DNA from: Penicillus capitatus
Taxonomy: Eukaryota; Chlorophyta
Length of the DNA: 64,000 nucleotides
Direction of reading: 5' to 3'
Assembly: GCA_965649825.1 (NCBI GenBank)
Contig: OZ287694.1
Span: 1,178,001 to 1,242,000 of the forward strand
The notes below the pieces were generated by a model. The model saw only the letters and a list, made by a program, of their open reading frames with translations. It ran no database searches and was not told the DNA's origin. Positions 33,031-42,919 of this stretch are shown here, piece after piece. The position numbers and the translations under genes are program-made. Each line of letters begins with the position of its first letter. The stretch's first letter is position 1.

Positions 33031-34457
33031 ACGTCTGACTGAGCCCGTCGTCGCCTCGCAGAGGCAGGATGTGACCGTCACACATCGAAGATCGATGTCA
33101 TTTCCTCTACCTGGGACAGGCTAATGGTGATGGCTGTGACTGGGCGGGCACTGCTCACTCTCTGTGTACAATCTGCTGCTCGGTGCAGGTTCTGGGAACA
33201 GCGAAGGATCCTCTCGGCAGTCATTGCCATCCGACTTGTCGGATCGTCCCAGTCGCTACGAGAGGCTTTCAACCGACATGGCCTGTGGACTGCCATCTCT
33301 GTTCCATCGAGCGAATGACGGCTTCGTCGTTGCCGCTGAGACAGCCAAGTTCACAGGCCATAGACGTCTTTCCTATAGGAGTCGACCGTGGCCGACTCTT
33401 AACCCATCATCGGCGACGACGGCCGATGAAAAACGCGATGTTCTCCGAGGAGTCAGTCGACTCCCTCGCCATCTCAGTCTGCTCTTCTCCGGCTCGAACA
33501 ATTCGCCGTTCCGTCGCACCAAGACGTTCGTTGTCCTTCGTTGCCGTCCTAGGGCGGTATCTTGAATGAGACCCGTGATTGATCTTTAAACTTCTCAGCC
33601 CCGCGATTCTGAACGGAAGCAGCGTCCAGACGGGCAGCAACAATATTTGCCTCACTGGGGAGACATCGATTCCGCATTATCGATGCTGCGGAGACATCCT
33701 TCTAGGATGAGGAATTGTAAGGCGGCGATTCGCGTACGCTCCCGAAGACACGGTCGTCCGCACGGACCGCAGACGGAGGCATCCAAGATGCTCTTTCAGA
33801 CACTGCAAAGTGCATGTGGGAGGGACACCCAAAAAATCGAGGCATGGTGACATGACATGCATCGAAGGACGAAGTCTTTTGCCTGACTGTGTGTAACTGA
33901 CCGTCGCAGCCTTCAGGTGTGATCAGAGAGTTTAATAGGGAACCTAGTTTGAGTGTCCGGCTGTCGCGATTTCTGGCGGATCCCAGGGTTTCGCAAGATG
34001 CGTCGGCAGTCAGACTCTACGAGATTGCAGCCAATCAGTCGAGTTTCCATGCGTCTCCCTGACGATGTCGACTGGTTCGACCTCGATCGGCATCAGATCT
34101 CCTCTCGCTATTCAGGAGAATCGGTCGATGTCTTTTCAGCATAGTTCATCAAGCAAGAATGCATCTGGCCATCAACGACTGCGCTAAACTCGTGGGGGTT
34201 TCTGCGTCTGCTGACACGGACACTATGGTTTCTGCAAAACGATGAGGATGGATGACTTTCGCGGCGCCATTTTGGAGCTACACGAAAACATTGTCCACAC
34301 CAGACTGCACAACACAGGCGATGTAATGTGACAATGTCGTGTCGTTCTGAAAGTAACTGGGAAATGGTTTTCTTTAATGGAGTGAAATCCTTTGATGCCA
34401 GAGTCTACTCTTCGGACGTCGGACAGGCAACGAACGCTACATCGAAGTTCAAAAATT
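33031..34457. other. Conserved but unassigned part of the right arm
   Basis: Counterpart of 5663-6954. Contains the 63-aa frame at 33953-34144 (+) and the SATTADEKRDVLRG frame at 33410-33565 (+). The latter extends upstream into a longer frame than in the left arm because of an indel near 33350. No complete gene could be supported. Confidence 0.3.
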
Positions 34458-34505
34458 GGATTCGCGATATAAAAACAAAGCGGACAAATTCTAGATCGCG
34501 AATCC
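34458..34505. repeat. Perfect 11-bp inverted repeat (hairpin), right arm
   Basis: GGATTCGCGAT at 34458-34468 and ATCGCGAATCC at 34495-34505, the counterpart of 5615-5662. Confidence 0.6.
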
Positions 34506-34667
34506 TTCAGATGCTTTTACAAGCACAGACAGAATGAGATAGAGCAGTTCGCATGTCAACGTCACTGTTCCTGACTTTAGTGATTTTTCTGCAGGTTCTA
34601 TCGTTGCGATGCTAAGAGAAGCGTCCTTGTGATGTCTCCTCATCCGGGGCCGTGTCGTCACTCTGCG

Positions 34668-34748
34668 ACGCGTCACATCATGGTGCATTGCGACGCGTCA
34701 CATCATGGTGCATTGCGACGCGTCACATCATGGTGCATTGCGACGCGT
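34668..34748. repeat. 25-bp minisatellite with four ACGCGT boxes upstream of CDK copy C
   Basis: ACGCGT at 34668, 34693, 34718 and 34743, in the same 25-bp unit as the left arm and 473-553 bp upstream of the copy C ATG. Three units shorter than the left array. Confidence 0.9.
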
Positions 34749-35220
34749 AGCGAACGCACTTTCTTCGAGTGTGCTGGAGTACCTGCCTGCTCGTCCTGTA
34801 AGAAAGCGATCCGCTCTTGGATCCTGTTGGAGGTCGAGACTCATCCTGTCGAGCGCAATCTATAACTGCTCGACGTGACTTCGAGTATGGATCTTCTCTC
34901 ACAGAGAGACCAGCACAAGGACCATGTTCTTCTTATGTCTCCGTCCCTATCGGAGAAAGCGAATCCATGTGAAAGAAGAAGGTCGGGGTCGGTCTTCAAG
35001 CACAGAAGACGTAGGAATGGCGAGTGCAGTGACCGTGTGTGGCCAAGATCTCTGCCAATGTGGTCATCGAATCTTCACTATCGGGAAGTCGCGTCGTCGT
35101 CCGAAAGACGCAAATCAACTACATAATCGTCAGTCACTTCGCAATTATCTTCTGAGTCGAGTTGTCCGGATTCGCTCAGTCACAACGATTCGGATCAGTC
35201 GACGCCAACTGCTTCTTCCG

Positions 35221-36629
35221 ATGCCGCGACGCCTGTCGCCAATCAAGCTAGAAGGTTACGAGATACCGGATCCGGCTCACGCCTACCTCGGCGAGGGAAC
35301 CTACGGCACAGTCTTCCTGGCGCGAGAAACGGCAACTGGAGAGAACGTGGCGATCAAGCAGCACCACAACATCGTGAGCATCGCCGAAGATCGATGCGGA
35401 CGCTAACGTCGATCAACGACAACGCAGGCGCATGAGAAGGGCATTCCGTCGACCGTGCTCCGCGAGGCGACGTTTCTCAAGCTGCTCAAGAACTCGCCGC
35501 ACGTCGTCAAGTGAGCTCCGCCATGCCGATGGCGACGGTGTCCGTCGGCGCGCTGACCTTCCTTCTGCATACAGGCTGCATAACGTGATGCACGTCAAGT
35601 CGAACGCGGGCTGGAGAACGCCGACCAGCGTCATGGTGAGGATCTTGTGTCAAAACAGCCTTTCATCGATCGTTGTTCGCAGATCTTTGAGTATCTAGAC
35701 TGCGATCTGAGCGTCTATGCGAGAACACACCGCCCTCTTCAGCCCGACATCGTTAAGGTCCGCCAGAAGCACCTCTACCACGGTCATGGGACGCAATCTT
35801 CTGTGGACAGAGGATCATGTATCACATCTTGCTTGGACTGCACCACTGTCACTCGATGCGCCTGATGCATCGAGACCTCAAGCCGCACAACATCTTGATT
35901 GACACAACAGACGCCGAGAAACCGATCGCAAAGCTGGCGGATTTTGGATTTGGGCGCACGTTCTCCACGCCCATTCGCCAACTGACCGAGGAGGTGTCTC
36001 GCTTGACCGCCATTTCCCAGTGGCAGTCTGTCTATGTCCGCAGATCATCACCCTCTGGTATCGCCCACCGGAGGTGCTGCTGGGATACGAGGGGCACAGT
36101 CCGGCCGTCGATATCTGGAGCTCCGCGTGCATCTTCTCGGAGCTCTGCGAGAGTGTGAGGCCATCGTCTCTCACCAGTTCGGTCGCGCATGTCTTTCCTC
36201 CAGGTGACGCTCTTCAAGGGATACTCTCAATATGACCAGCTCATTCACATCTTCCGTCTCCTGGGCACCCCGACTCTCGAAGAGTGGAGTACACTGTCTC
36301 TTTGCGAACATTGGCACGAGTATCCAGATTTCAAGCGCCAGAACCTGGCAGACACGATGAAGGCGACCCCTTCAGACGCCATCGATCTGCTGGATATCAT
36401 GCTGGTCCACAATCCAGCCCGGCGTCCCACCGCCGAGGCCTGCTTGCGTCATCGCTACTTCGCATCGATCTTCAAGGAGAGCGATCTGAAAATGAAACCC
36501 CTGCTGCCGAAGGACATTCTTGGACCCAAGCCGAAGTCCACCAAAGCAGCATCAGATCCTGCCATACTCGCGTCCTCAAGTCTCAACAGATGCCATGGAG
36601 TTCTTGGTCCTTTCAATATCTCGAGGTGA
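35221..36629 (+). CDS. Cyclin-dependent kinase with PSTVLRE helix, copy C (right arm)
   Basis: ATG at 35221 ([20 protein letters not shown]), seven exons. Intron 1 is 35374-35427 (54 nt, GTGAGC...GCAG, branch-like GCTAAC). It is very close to copy A and carries the same kinase motifs. Distinct changes lie after the last intron ([25 protein letters not shown]) and HRYF replaces HPYF. All catalytic residues, splice sites and the C-terminal tail (FNISR) are intact, so it is predicted functional. Confidence 0.85.
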
Positions 36630-37104
36630 TGCTTGCATCATTCATCATCAGCGACAGAGTGCCGATAACCTGAACACCAAAAAAACTAGACTCTTGAAAA
36701 AAAAATCGTTCCGTACGATGAAAGAAACTTCTGAAGAAACAACATTGTCCCATTGTCTGGTTCTTGGAGTGAATGGGCGTTGTTGTATTTTTTGGTAAGT
36801 AAGCGATACCGAAACATGTTGGCCGTCAAAAAATTCGAGTCAACTGCGTCCCCATGTGGACACAGCCTTAACAAGTCTGCTAAAGGTGTTTGCTATGTTG
36901 CACCTTTAGCTTCAGAGTGTTTAATGGAAAATCGCCTAGTCCGATAATCGTCACGTTTGTTTTTCATCATTTAGCCGTTGGCGTAGTTACAAAGAGCGTT
37001 GGCGTTTTTTTCTCGTTCGAGCGTTAGTCACGGAAACTGTCTGGGCGACACTGATTTGCGTTACTTCTGCAACGGCCTTTCACTTCGTCGAGGCGTTCGT
37101 CGAT
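36630..37104. other. 3' flank of CDK copy C and promoter of the F-box gene
   Basis: Homology to the left arm continues to about 36950, then single-copy sequence. No gene supported. Confidence 0.4.
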
Positions 37105-38148
37105 ATGAAACGCAAAGCAATAAAATCATGCTTTCCGCAGCGTCGCGACAATCCAAGAGAGTTACCCGTCGTGGACTGGCTGCGTCTCCCAGAGGACCTG
37201 TGGACGCGGATCCTGCGGTGCCTCTATCCGGATAACATACACGAACTCGTCTACTGCCTATGCACTTGTCGAACGTTTCGCCGTTTGGGCACTCGAGTCG
37301 ACGACTCTGTCACTGACGCCTTTCTCTTTTATCACTCTGTCCCTTAGGTCTTGCGGACCGTCGAAGTGTGTGACCGTCACTATCAGTGTGAGAAGAAGAT
37401 GCCGACTGTGTTGACATGGCTGTTCGAGATGTCCCCTAAACTCGTCGTTTTCATAATGACGTCGGTCGGCACCGTAACGTCCTTTTCCCGGTCCGTACCG
37501 CGTTTGGAAAGGCTCACCTATCTCGAACTCAACTCCGTGCACATTTCCCACAAAGACCTGGGTTGTATCTTCTACAATACAGCAAAGCATCATCCCAATC
37601 TGCCCAACCTCTCATCTCTGACGCTTGCGAATCTACGCCTCACTGGTCAACAGAAGTGCAAATGGTTGATGCCATTGGTGGTTCCCTGCCTGACCTCCTT
37701 AGCGATCACATGGTGCACCGACCTCACCGTAGATTTGGTAAGTGCAGGATGTCCAGCCAAGACAGTGTGCCTCGGCTGTGCGTGCTTCGGGATGTCTAGG
37801 TTGTGGATGTAGCTTTTAGATTAAAGAAACTGTCGCTCCATGGATGCTGTTCGATCGGAGATGAGATTACGGGCCGTAAGCAGCGATGAGATCTGTACGA
37901 GATTCTGGGCTGACGTTGGGTGACGGTGGTGCGTAGGTTTGTATAATGTTAAGGACTTGGATATGGCCTTTACGGCGATTTCGGACAAGGGATTGAATGT
38001 TTTGCACTACGGTTGCCCGTCCTTGAAGCACCTGACCCTGTCGTACATGCAGGACAATGCATGGGCTAGTGCGATGTGGACGGCCCCTGGAATACACGAT
38101 TTTCAGAAGAAAAGACCCGATGTGACGATAGGCTATGCCCATTGCTGA
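37105..38148 (+). CDS. F-box / leucine-rich repeat protein
   Basis: Four exons, about 290 aa. ATG at 37105 after a basic leader (MKRKAIKSCFPQRRDN). Residues about 20-60 are an F-box (WLRLPEDLWTRILRCLYP...CTCRTFRRL). After a 42-nt intron come irregular LRRs (LERLTYLELNSVHIS, LPNLSSLTLANLRLT, CLTSLAITWCTDLT, LKKLSLHGCCSIGD, VKDLDMAFTAISDKGLNVL, SLKHLTL). Joins DDS|VLRTVEV, VDL|VVDVAF and ITG|RLYNV keep frame. As an FBXL-type adaptor it should bring substrates to an SCF ubiquitin ligase; the substrate is unknown. It sits just outside the right arm, next to a CDK gene. Confidence 0.8.
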
Positions 38149-38785
38149 AGACAGATAGCAAGAGCAAATGGCGGATCGGGGTCACACAGTGTCATCTAGC
38201 TTCACAAAACGGACATTCACAGGACAAAACGATCAGGTGATTTCAGCTTAAGTCCTCTGTCCAAGACAAGGATCATCATAATTATTGCAAATTTGACGAT
38301 GTCTCTTGGAAATGAAATGGGGAAGAAGGGTGAGGAAACAACGATGCAAACGTAACAAACGAACCCGAATCAGGGAAAGAATCTTCCTCAACGGCTTGTC
38401 CATGGATTTATTTGTACACGTATCTTAAGACTCAATGGCACTGATTTTGCTGCTGCTGATTGATCACAATGCGATATCGTGCCAAAAATGGCCCTCTGTC
38501 AAACGGAAACGCACGCACGCCTGGAGAAATATCCCATTCCAAATCGCTAGCAACGAACAAACAAACAAGCAAGCAGACAAACTAAGAATCAGCGACGCTT
38601 ACGTAACTGCTTTGCGACTATATATCAATGCGAGATGTGACGATGATGCCTTATTATCGTTAGAATTGTACTTGTCTGATCGGAGAAAAGTAACGAGACT
38701 TCACAGCAAAGCAGGTGCCTCTTGTTTGTTGAATTCGCGCTCTTCTAAAGGAATGAATGCGCCATCAAATTTTAACCTTGATGAC
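38149..38785. other. Convergent 3' region between F-box gene and G3BP-like A
   Basis: About 640 bp with AC-rich simple tracts near 38550-38570 (AACAAACAAACAAGCAAGC). No gene seen. Confidence 0.4.
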
Positions 38786-40353
38786 TCAAGGCATTCGAGG
38801 AACATGGCGAGGAGCATGCATCGGATAGGCAGGAATCGGCGCTGTCATCATAGTCGGGTAGGCAACGATGGGGGCGGCCTCGGTTTCCTGACGTGGATAT
38901 CGGGGTTCAATAAAAACGCGCTTTCCTTGCAAGACAGCGCCTTGCTGAATGGCCGTACGAGCCGATTCTGCATTCTCAAATGTCACAAAGGCATAGCATC
39001 CGTTTCGTCCGTCGCGTACCTAGCAGTCCATACCCTCCGTCAGTCCGTCATCGCTCAGAGAACAGACAACATCTCAACAGATGAAGGGTCTATCTCACTT
39101 GGATGCCGTCTCTTCCTCCGAGGATGGGCCCGAAAACGGAGAATGCTTCTTCGACGTCAGCAGGTTGAATGCCAAAGGGGAGACGAGCGATAAAGACGCC
39201 GTGTCCCATCTGTGTTTGTACTGACCATGGGTCGCAGCCCATAGACATGGAGCGTTGTCGCATGTATCTCGCAGCGGCAGGTGGCCCCATTGGCATAGGG
39301 AACGCCATCGACGCCGTTGGCACATGAAGTGGAGGAACAGGCATTGGAGGCGCCATCATTACGGGCGGCGGCATTACGGCGGTATGCGTGACAGTACTTG
39401 TCTTGGAACCCTGCGGACGCATAATCCAAGGCTGCGGCTGCTTCTTCGCGGCGATCTCGTCGCTCTCATGATCGGATTCATGGGATTTGTTAGGCAGATG
39501 ACGTTTGGGAGTGTCTTCGAGAGGCGGCGTCGCCGTGCGAATGTCTTTGCTCGTTGCTGCGCCATCATCAGGAATGGTGCCTTTGTAACTGCCAAGCTGC
39601 AATGGGACATCTTCCCCACTCGCCACGGATGCTGTCGTCTCCTTCTGCGTTCCTCCTCGAATCTTGCCCTAATGCACGACGACACATATCTGATAGATCA
39701 CACATCTCACACAAAGAACCCTACCCAGACGTCTTGGCCCCAGTATCCCAGAAGGGGGCGGTCTTGTGAATAGCCTAGCACATGAACGACGTCCGTTCGG
39801 ATATAATAACCATTCTCTTGGGGATACAGAACAAATGCTTGAGTAAAAGCGCGATAGCTTCCCATACTCTATAGACACAGGGTCATTCATCGGTGAACGA
39901 GATATCCTGGTGGCCGAAGATACCTTTCGATGCATGGTGCCATTGATGTGCAGCAAGACGGTGTCGTCAACAGAAAACTGAGGAACTGCGGAATCGACCT
40001 TCACGCTTATATCGACGTACAAAGACTGGAGGAGTTCCTTAACAGCCTAGATTCGAGACGATTGCCACCGCAGTCGTCAACCATCAAAAACGCACCGTCT
40101 CATCCTCTGCCGTTTCTGTAAGAGCTTCCTTGCCGTCCAGCGTTTCGCGCACGGTTACTGAGCTATTCTTTCCGTAGAATTGGTAAAGGAATCCATTGTG
40201 TGTGTTTAAGATGCTATAGTAGAGACGGACAAATTGCTTCGCAACCTAAACGAAGGCATGCATTCTGTGCATAGGGTGTGTCGGCGAATGTCTGCATACA
40301 GCTTGCTTGCTGACGCGCGTTTGCGTCGAATCGATTGCTTCGACGGTCGACAT
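38786..40353 (-). CDS. G3BP-like RNA-binding protein A (NTF2-like domain + RRM)
   Basis: Five or six exons. ATG at 40351-40353 (MSTVEAIDSTQTRVSKQA) joined by a roughly 55-nt intron to VAKQFVRLYYSILNTH, the start of an NTF2-like domain (FLYQFYGKNSSV, AVKELLQSLYVDI, FTQAFVLYPQENGYYIRTD). A Pro/Met-rich linker (VMMAPPMPVPPLHVP) leads to an RRM with GHGVFIARLPFGIQPADVEE (RNP2) and YAFVTFENAESA (RNP1), ending HAPRHVPRMP. This is the G3BP/Rasputin architecture: stress-granule nucleators and mRNA regulators that dimerise by the NTF2 fold. A paralogue lies at 51964-53597. Its start is about 440 bp from that of plastid FBPase, divergently. Confidence 0.85.
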
Positions 40354-40789
40354 TTGTTCACGAATACGGGTCGCGAAAAGGCCGGTCTTTGCGTCGTCCT
40401 TGCCGTCTGCTTTGAAACCCGTCAGTTTTTTGACAGTTCTCTCGACGAAATAAGGCCTTATGGATTGAAACGCCGAGTGAATAAAGATTCAATAAGAGCC
40501 AAGGAATAAATGAACGCGCGAGACACAACGACTAACCCCCGTGTACTACAGCAACTTCATAGAACGATCTCACATCCGATAGGTGACGGCATTCTACGAC
40601 AGAACCTCCCCATCGATACCGATACCATGCGAAAAGAGTTACAGACGAAGTTGCTTCGCTGCGACTGTGGTCTTGTTGGGAAGAGATCGAGATGTAGAGC
40701 CTGTCTGTTTGTCGCCGGTTAGGTCTGAGAAAATTGAGTAGATGGTGTAGATGCATGCACGGTGCGTGCATTTGCGCCAGCCGTTTCCG
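40354..40789. promoter_or_regulatory. Divergent promoter region, G3BP-like A / FBPase
   Basis: About 430 bp between divergent starts. Short ORFs here lack coding character. Just before the FBPase start is GTAGATGCATGCACGGTGC, which includes an in-frame ATG at 40751. Confidence 0.4.
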
Positions 40790-42028
40790 ATGTCCTTTTC
40801 CATGAGTCGTTCTCTCCTCCTCGGACGCATCGCGAAACCCACAACGGTACCGCGTCCGTTGCCTCTCCCGCGCGTCGCGGCTGTCTCGCGCGCGGCACCG
40901 ACGCCACGTTCCGTCTCAAAGCCACGCAACTGCCGCGGAGAGAAATGTGGACTGAAAGCGGTGGCGACCGAATCGGCGGACCCTGCGACGCCTTCTAACG
41001 CCGAATATTGCCTGTCCAATACTTTAACCACCTTTCTTCTCAAAGAAGAACAGAGCGGTCGACTGGAATCAGAACTCGCCGTTGTGATCTCATCCATCGC
41101 CGTTGCATGCAAACAGATTGCCACTCTCGTCAGTCGGTCGGGCATCTCGAATCTCACTGGCCTCGCTGGAGAGACAAATGTCCAAGGCGAAGATCAGAAA
41201 AAACTGGACGTCCTTTCAAACATCGTTTTCTCAAATTGCCTGAGAGATACCGGACGAACAGGTGTGATTGCGAGCGAGGAAGAAGATCTGCCAGTTTCTG
41301 TTGAAGAGACCTACTCCGGCAACTACGTTGTCGTCTTCGATCCTCTGGACGGCTCATCCAACATCGATGCTGGCATCTCCGTGGGTTCCATCTTCGGAGC
41401 CTATGCCCCAAGTGAAGAATGCAGCCTGGAAGATGCTGCCGACGGCGATACCTTGTTGCAGAACTGTGTTGTGAATGTCTGTCAGCCAGGAAGAGATTTG
41501 AAGCTTGCCGGTTACTGTTTGTACAGCACATCGACGGTCTTTGTACTGACCATTGGGTCAGGAGTCTACGGTTTCACACTGGACCCACTCATCGGCGAAT
41601 TCGTGCTGACGCATCCACAGATCCAGATCCCGGAATCGGGGAAGATCTATTCCTTTAACGAAGGCAACATGGATTTATGGAAGCCAGATGTGCAGGATTA
41701 CATGAAGAGCTTGAAAAACCCAGAAAAATGGAATGGCAAGCCATACTCCGCACGGTACATTGGTGCGCTGGTGGGCGATTTCCACAGAACCATGCTGTAC
41801 GGTGGTATCTACGGCTATCCAGGCGCGGCCAATGCAGAGAACGGGAAACTGCGTCTGCTGTACGAGTGCGCCCCCATGAGCTTCATCGCCGAGCAGGCTG
41901 GAGGGGCAGGGAGCACAGGAAAGGAACGGGTGCTGGACATTCAACCAACAGAAGTGCATCAACGTGTGCCGCTATTTATTGGCTCGAAGAAAGAGGTCGA
42001 GTACCTCGAGAGCTTCACAAAGAAATAG
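40790..42028 (+). CDS. FBP: Plastid fructose-1,6-bisphosphatase
   Basis: Single exon. I prefer the ATG at 40790 (MSFSMSRSLLLGRIAK), which gives an Arg/Pro/Ala/Thr-rich plastid transit peptide of about 60 residues; an in-frame ATG at 40751 adds 13. The mature enzyme starts near TPSNAEYCLSNTL. Motifs: ASEEEDLPV, VVFDPLDGSSNIDAGISVGS (metal and substrate site), GDFHRTMLYGGIYGYP and GKLRLLYECAPMSFIAEQAGG. The redox-loop cysteines of the plastid form are present (EECSLED...QNCVVNVCQPG), so thioredoxin control of this Calvin-Benson step is expected. Lack of introns is notable among its neighbours. Confidence 0.95.
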   Translation: MSFSMSRSLLLGRIAKPTTVPRPLPLPRVAAVSRAAPTPRSVSKPRNCRGEKCGLKAVATESADPATPSNAEYCLSNTLTTFLLKEEQSGRLESELAVVISSIAVACKQIATLVSRSGISNLTGLAGETNVQGEDQKKLDVLSNIVFSNCLRDTGRTGVIASEEEDLPVSVEETYSGNYVVVFDPLDGSSNIDAGISVGSIFGAYAPSEECSLEDAADGDTLLQNCVVNVCQPGRDLKLAGYCLYSTSTVFVLTIGSGVYGFTLDPLIGEFVLTHPQIQIPESGKIYSFNEGNMDLWKPDVQDYMKSLKNPEKWNGKPYSARYIGALVGDFHRTMLYGGIYGYPGAANAENGKLRLLYECAPMSFIAEQAGGAGSTGKERVLDIQPTEVHQRVPLFIGSKKEVEYLESFTKK

Positions 42029-42120
42029 ACATCATGCATGGATTTGTTCTGCGAACGATGTGATCGATGGTCCATTCTTTTGCGTCGATTGACAGTGCCT
42101 CTGAGAAATCGACGAAAACG

Positions 42121-42879
42121 ATGATTCGACGATCGTGCGTGCGATGCGACGGGGCGACGGAAATCGCAGCTTTGCGAAGCTACCCGCGCACGGCCTCCTC
42201 TCGTAAGACTTTCGATCGGCATTCGGGTGTCTCGCGACTGTGCGATGATCAGGACGATACGCGATCGACGCCGGTCCTCGTGCTTCTCGCCGCACGTCGT
42301 TTTCGACACCGAGAGCAACGTCAGACGTCGCTTCGATCGGGACGGAATCTGGCAGCGCTGCGATCGCTCGTCGTGGCCTCATCCTGTCGATCGTCGCCAC
42401 CAGCGGAATCGTAGCCTCCACTCCAAAGGCGAACGCTCAAGCCGAACCATACACCTGCGATCTCAAGGATTCTCCGATTGGCATTCGATACTGCGATCAG
42501 GTCGAAGGAAATGGCCCCGAGGCGAAGAAACAGACTCGCATCCTGTACAACTGATTCTTCCACATCTCGCTCGTCTGACATCACTGCCTTCTTATTCAGG
42601 GCGCACTACACTGGACGACTCGCCAGTGATATGACGGTGTTCGATAGCAGCTATCCCCGCCAGCGGCCTCTGTTGTTCACCATCGGCACAAGGGAAGTCA
42701 TCCTGGGATGGGATTTGGGAATCCTGGGAACCGAAGGCATTCCTCCCATGAAAGCAGGGGGAAAACGACGTCTTATCCTTCCTCCCGACTATGCATACGG
42801 ATCTCAAGGAGCAGGGAACGGACGCATCCCGCCAAATGCCACTCTGATTTTCGATGTGGAGTACTTGGGACGAAGATGA
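42121..42879 (+). CDS. Thylakoid-lumen FKBP13-type peptidyl-prolyl isomerase
   Basis: Three exons. ATG at 42121 (MIRRSCVRC; an in-frame ATG at 42067 is possible). A 50-nt intron (GTAAGA...TCAG) joins SSR to RYAIDAGPRASRRTSF, giving a bipartite leader: a Ser/Arg/Thr-rich stroma part, then IARRGLILSIVATSG...PKANA with twin arginine, hydrophobic core and AxA cleavage, a Tat signal into the thylakoid lumen. The mature domain has CDLKDSPIGIRYCDQVEGNG, like the N-terminal disulfide of FKBP13, then AHYTGRL, VFDSSY, ILGWDLGILG, GIPPMKAGGKRRLILPP, YGSQG and IFDVEYLGRR. The second, C-terminal cysteine pair of plant FKBP13 is missing. Confidence 0.88.
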
Positions 42880-42919
42880 AATAAAGCAACCGCATCTTGC
42901 GAAATTTTGAACGACGTCG

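Larger units (their letters stand above)
31210..36950. repeat. Right arm of the ~5.8-kb inverted repeat
   Basis: Mirror of 3085-8890. From inner to outer end it carries the PAN gene (-), 104-bp repeats, 127-aa gene (-), unassigned block, hairpin, ACGCGT array and CDK copy C (+). Confidence 0.9.

Noticed and set aside
3085-36950. Inverted repeat as a transposon with terminal repeats
   Set aside because: Arms are 5.8 kb of ordinary genes with no transposase, integrase or reverse transcriptase, and the core is conserved host genes.
40639-41157. 172-aa minus-strand ORF opposite the FBPase leader
   Set aside because: Shadow of the GC-rich transit-peptide coding region of a well-supported gene.
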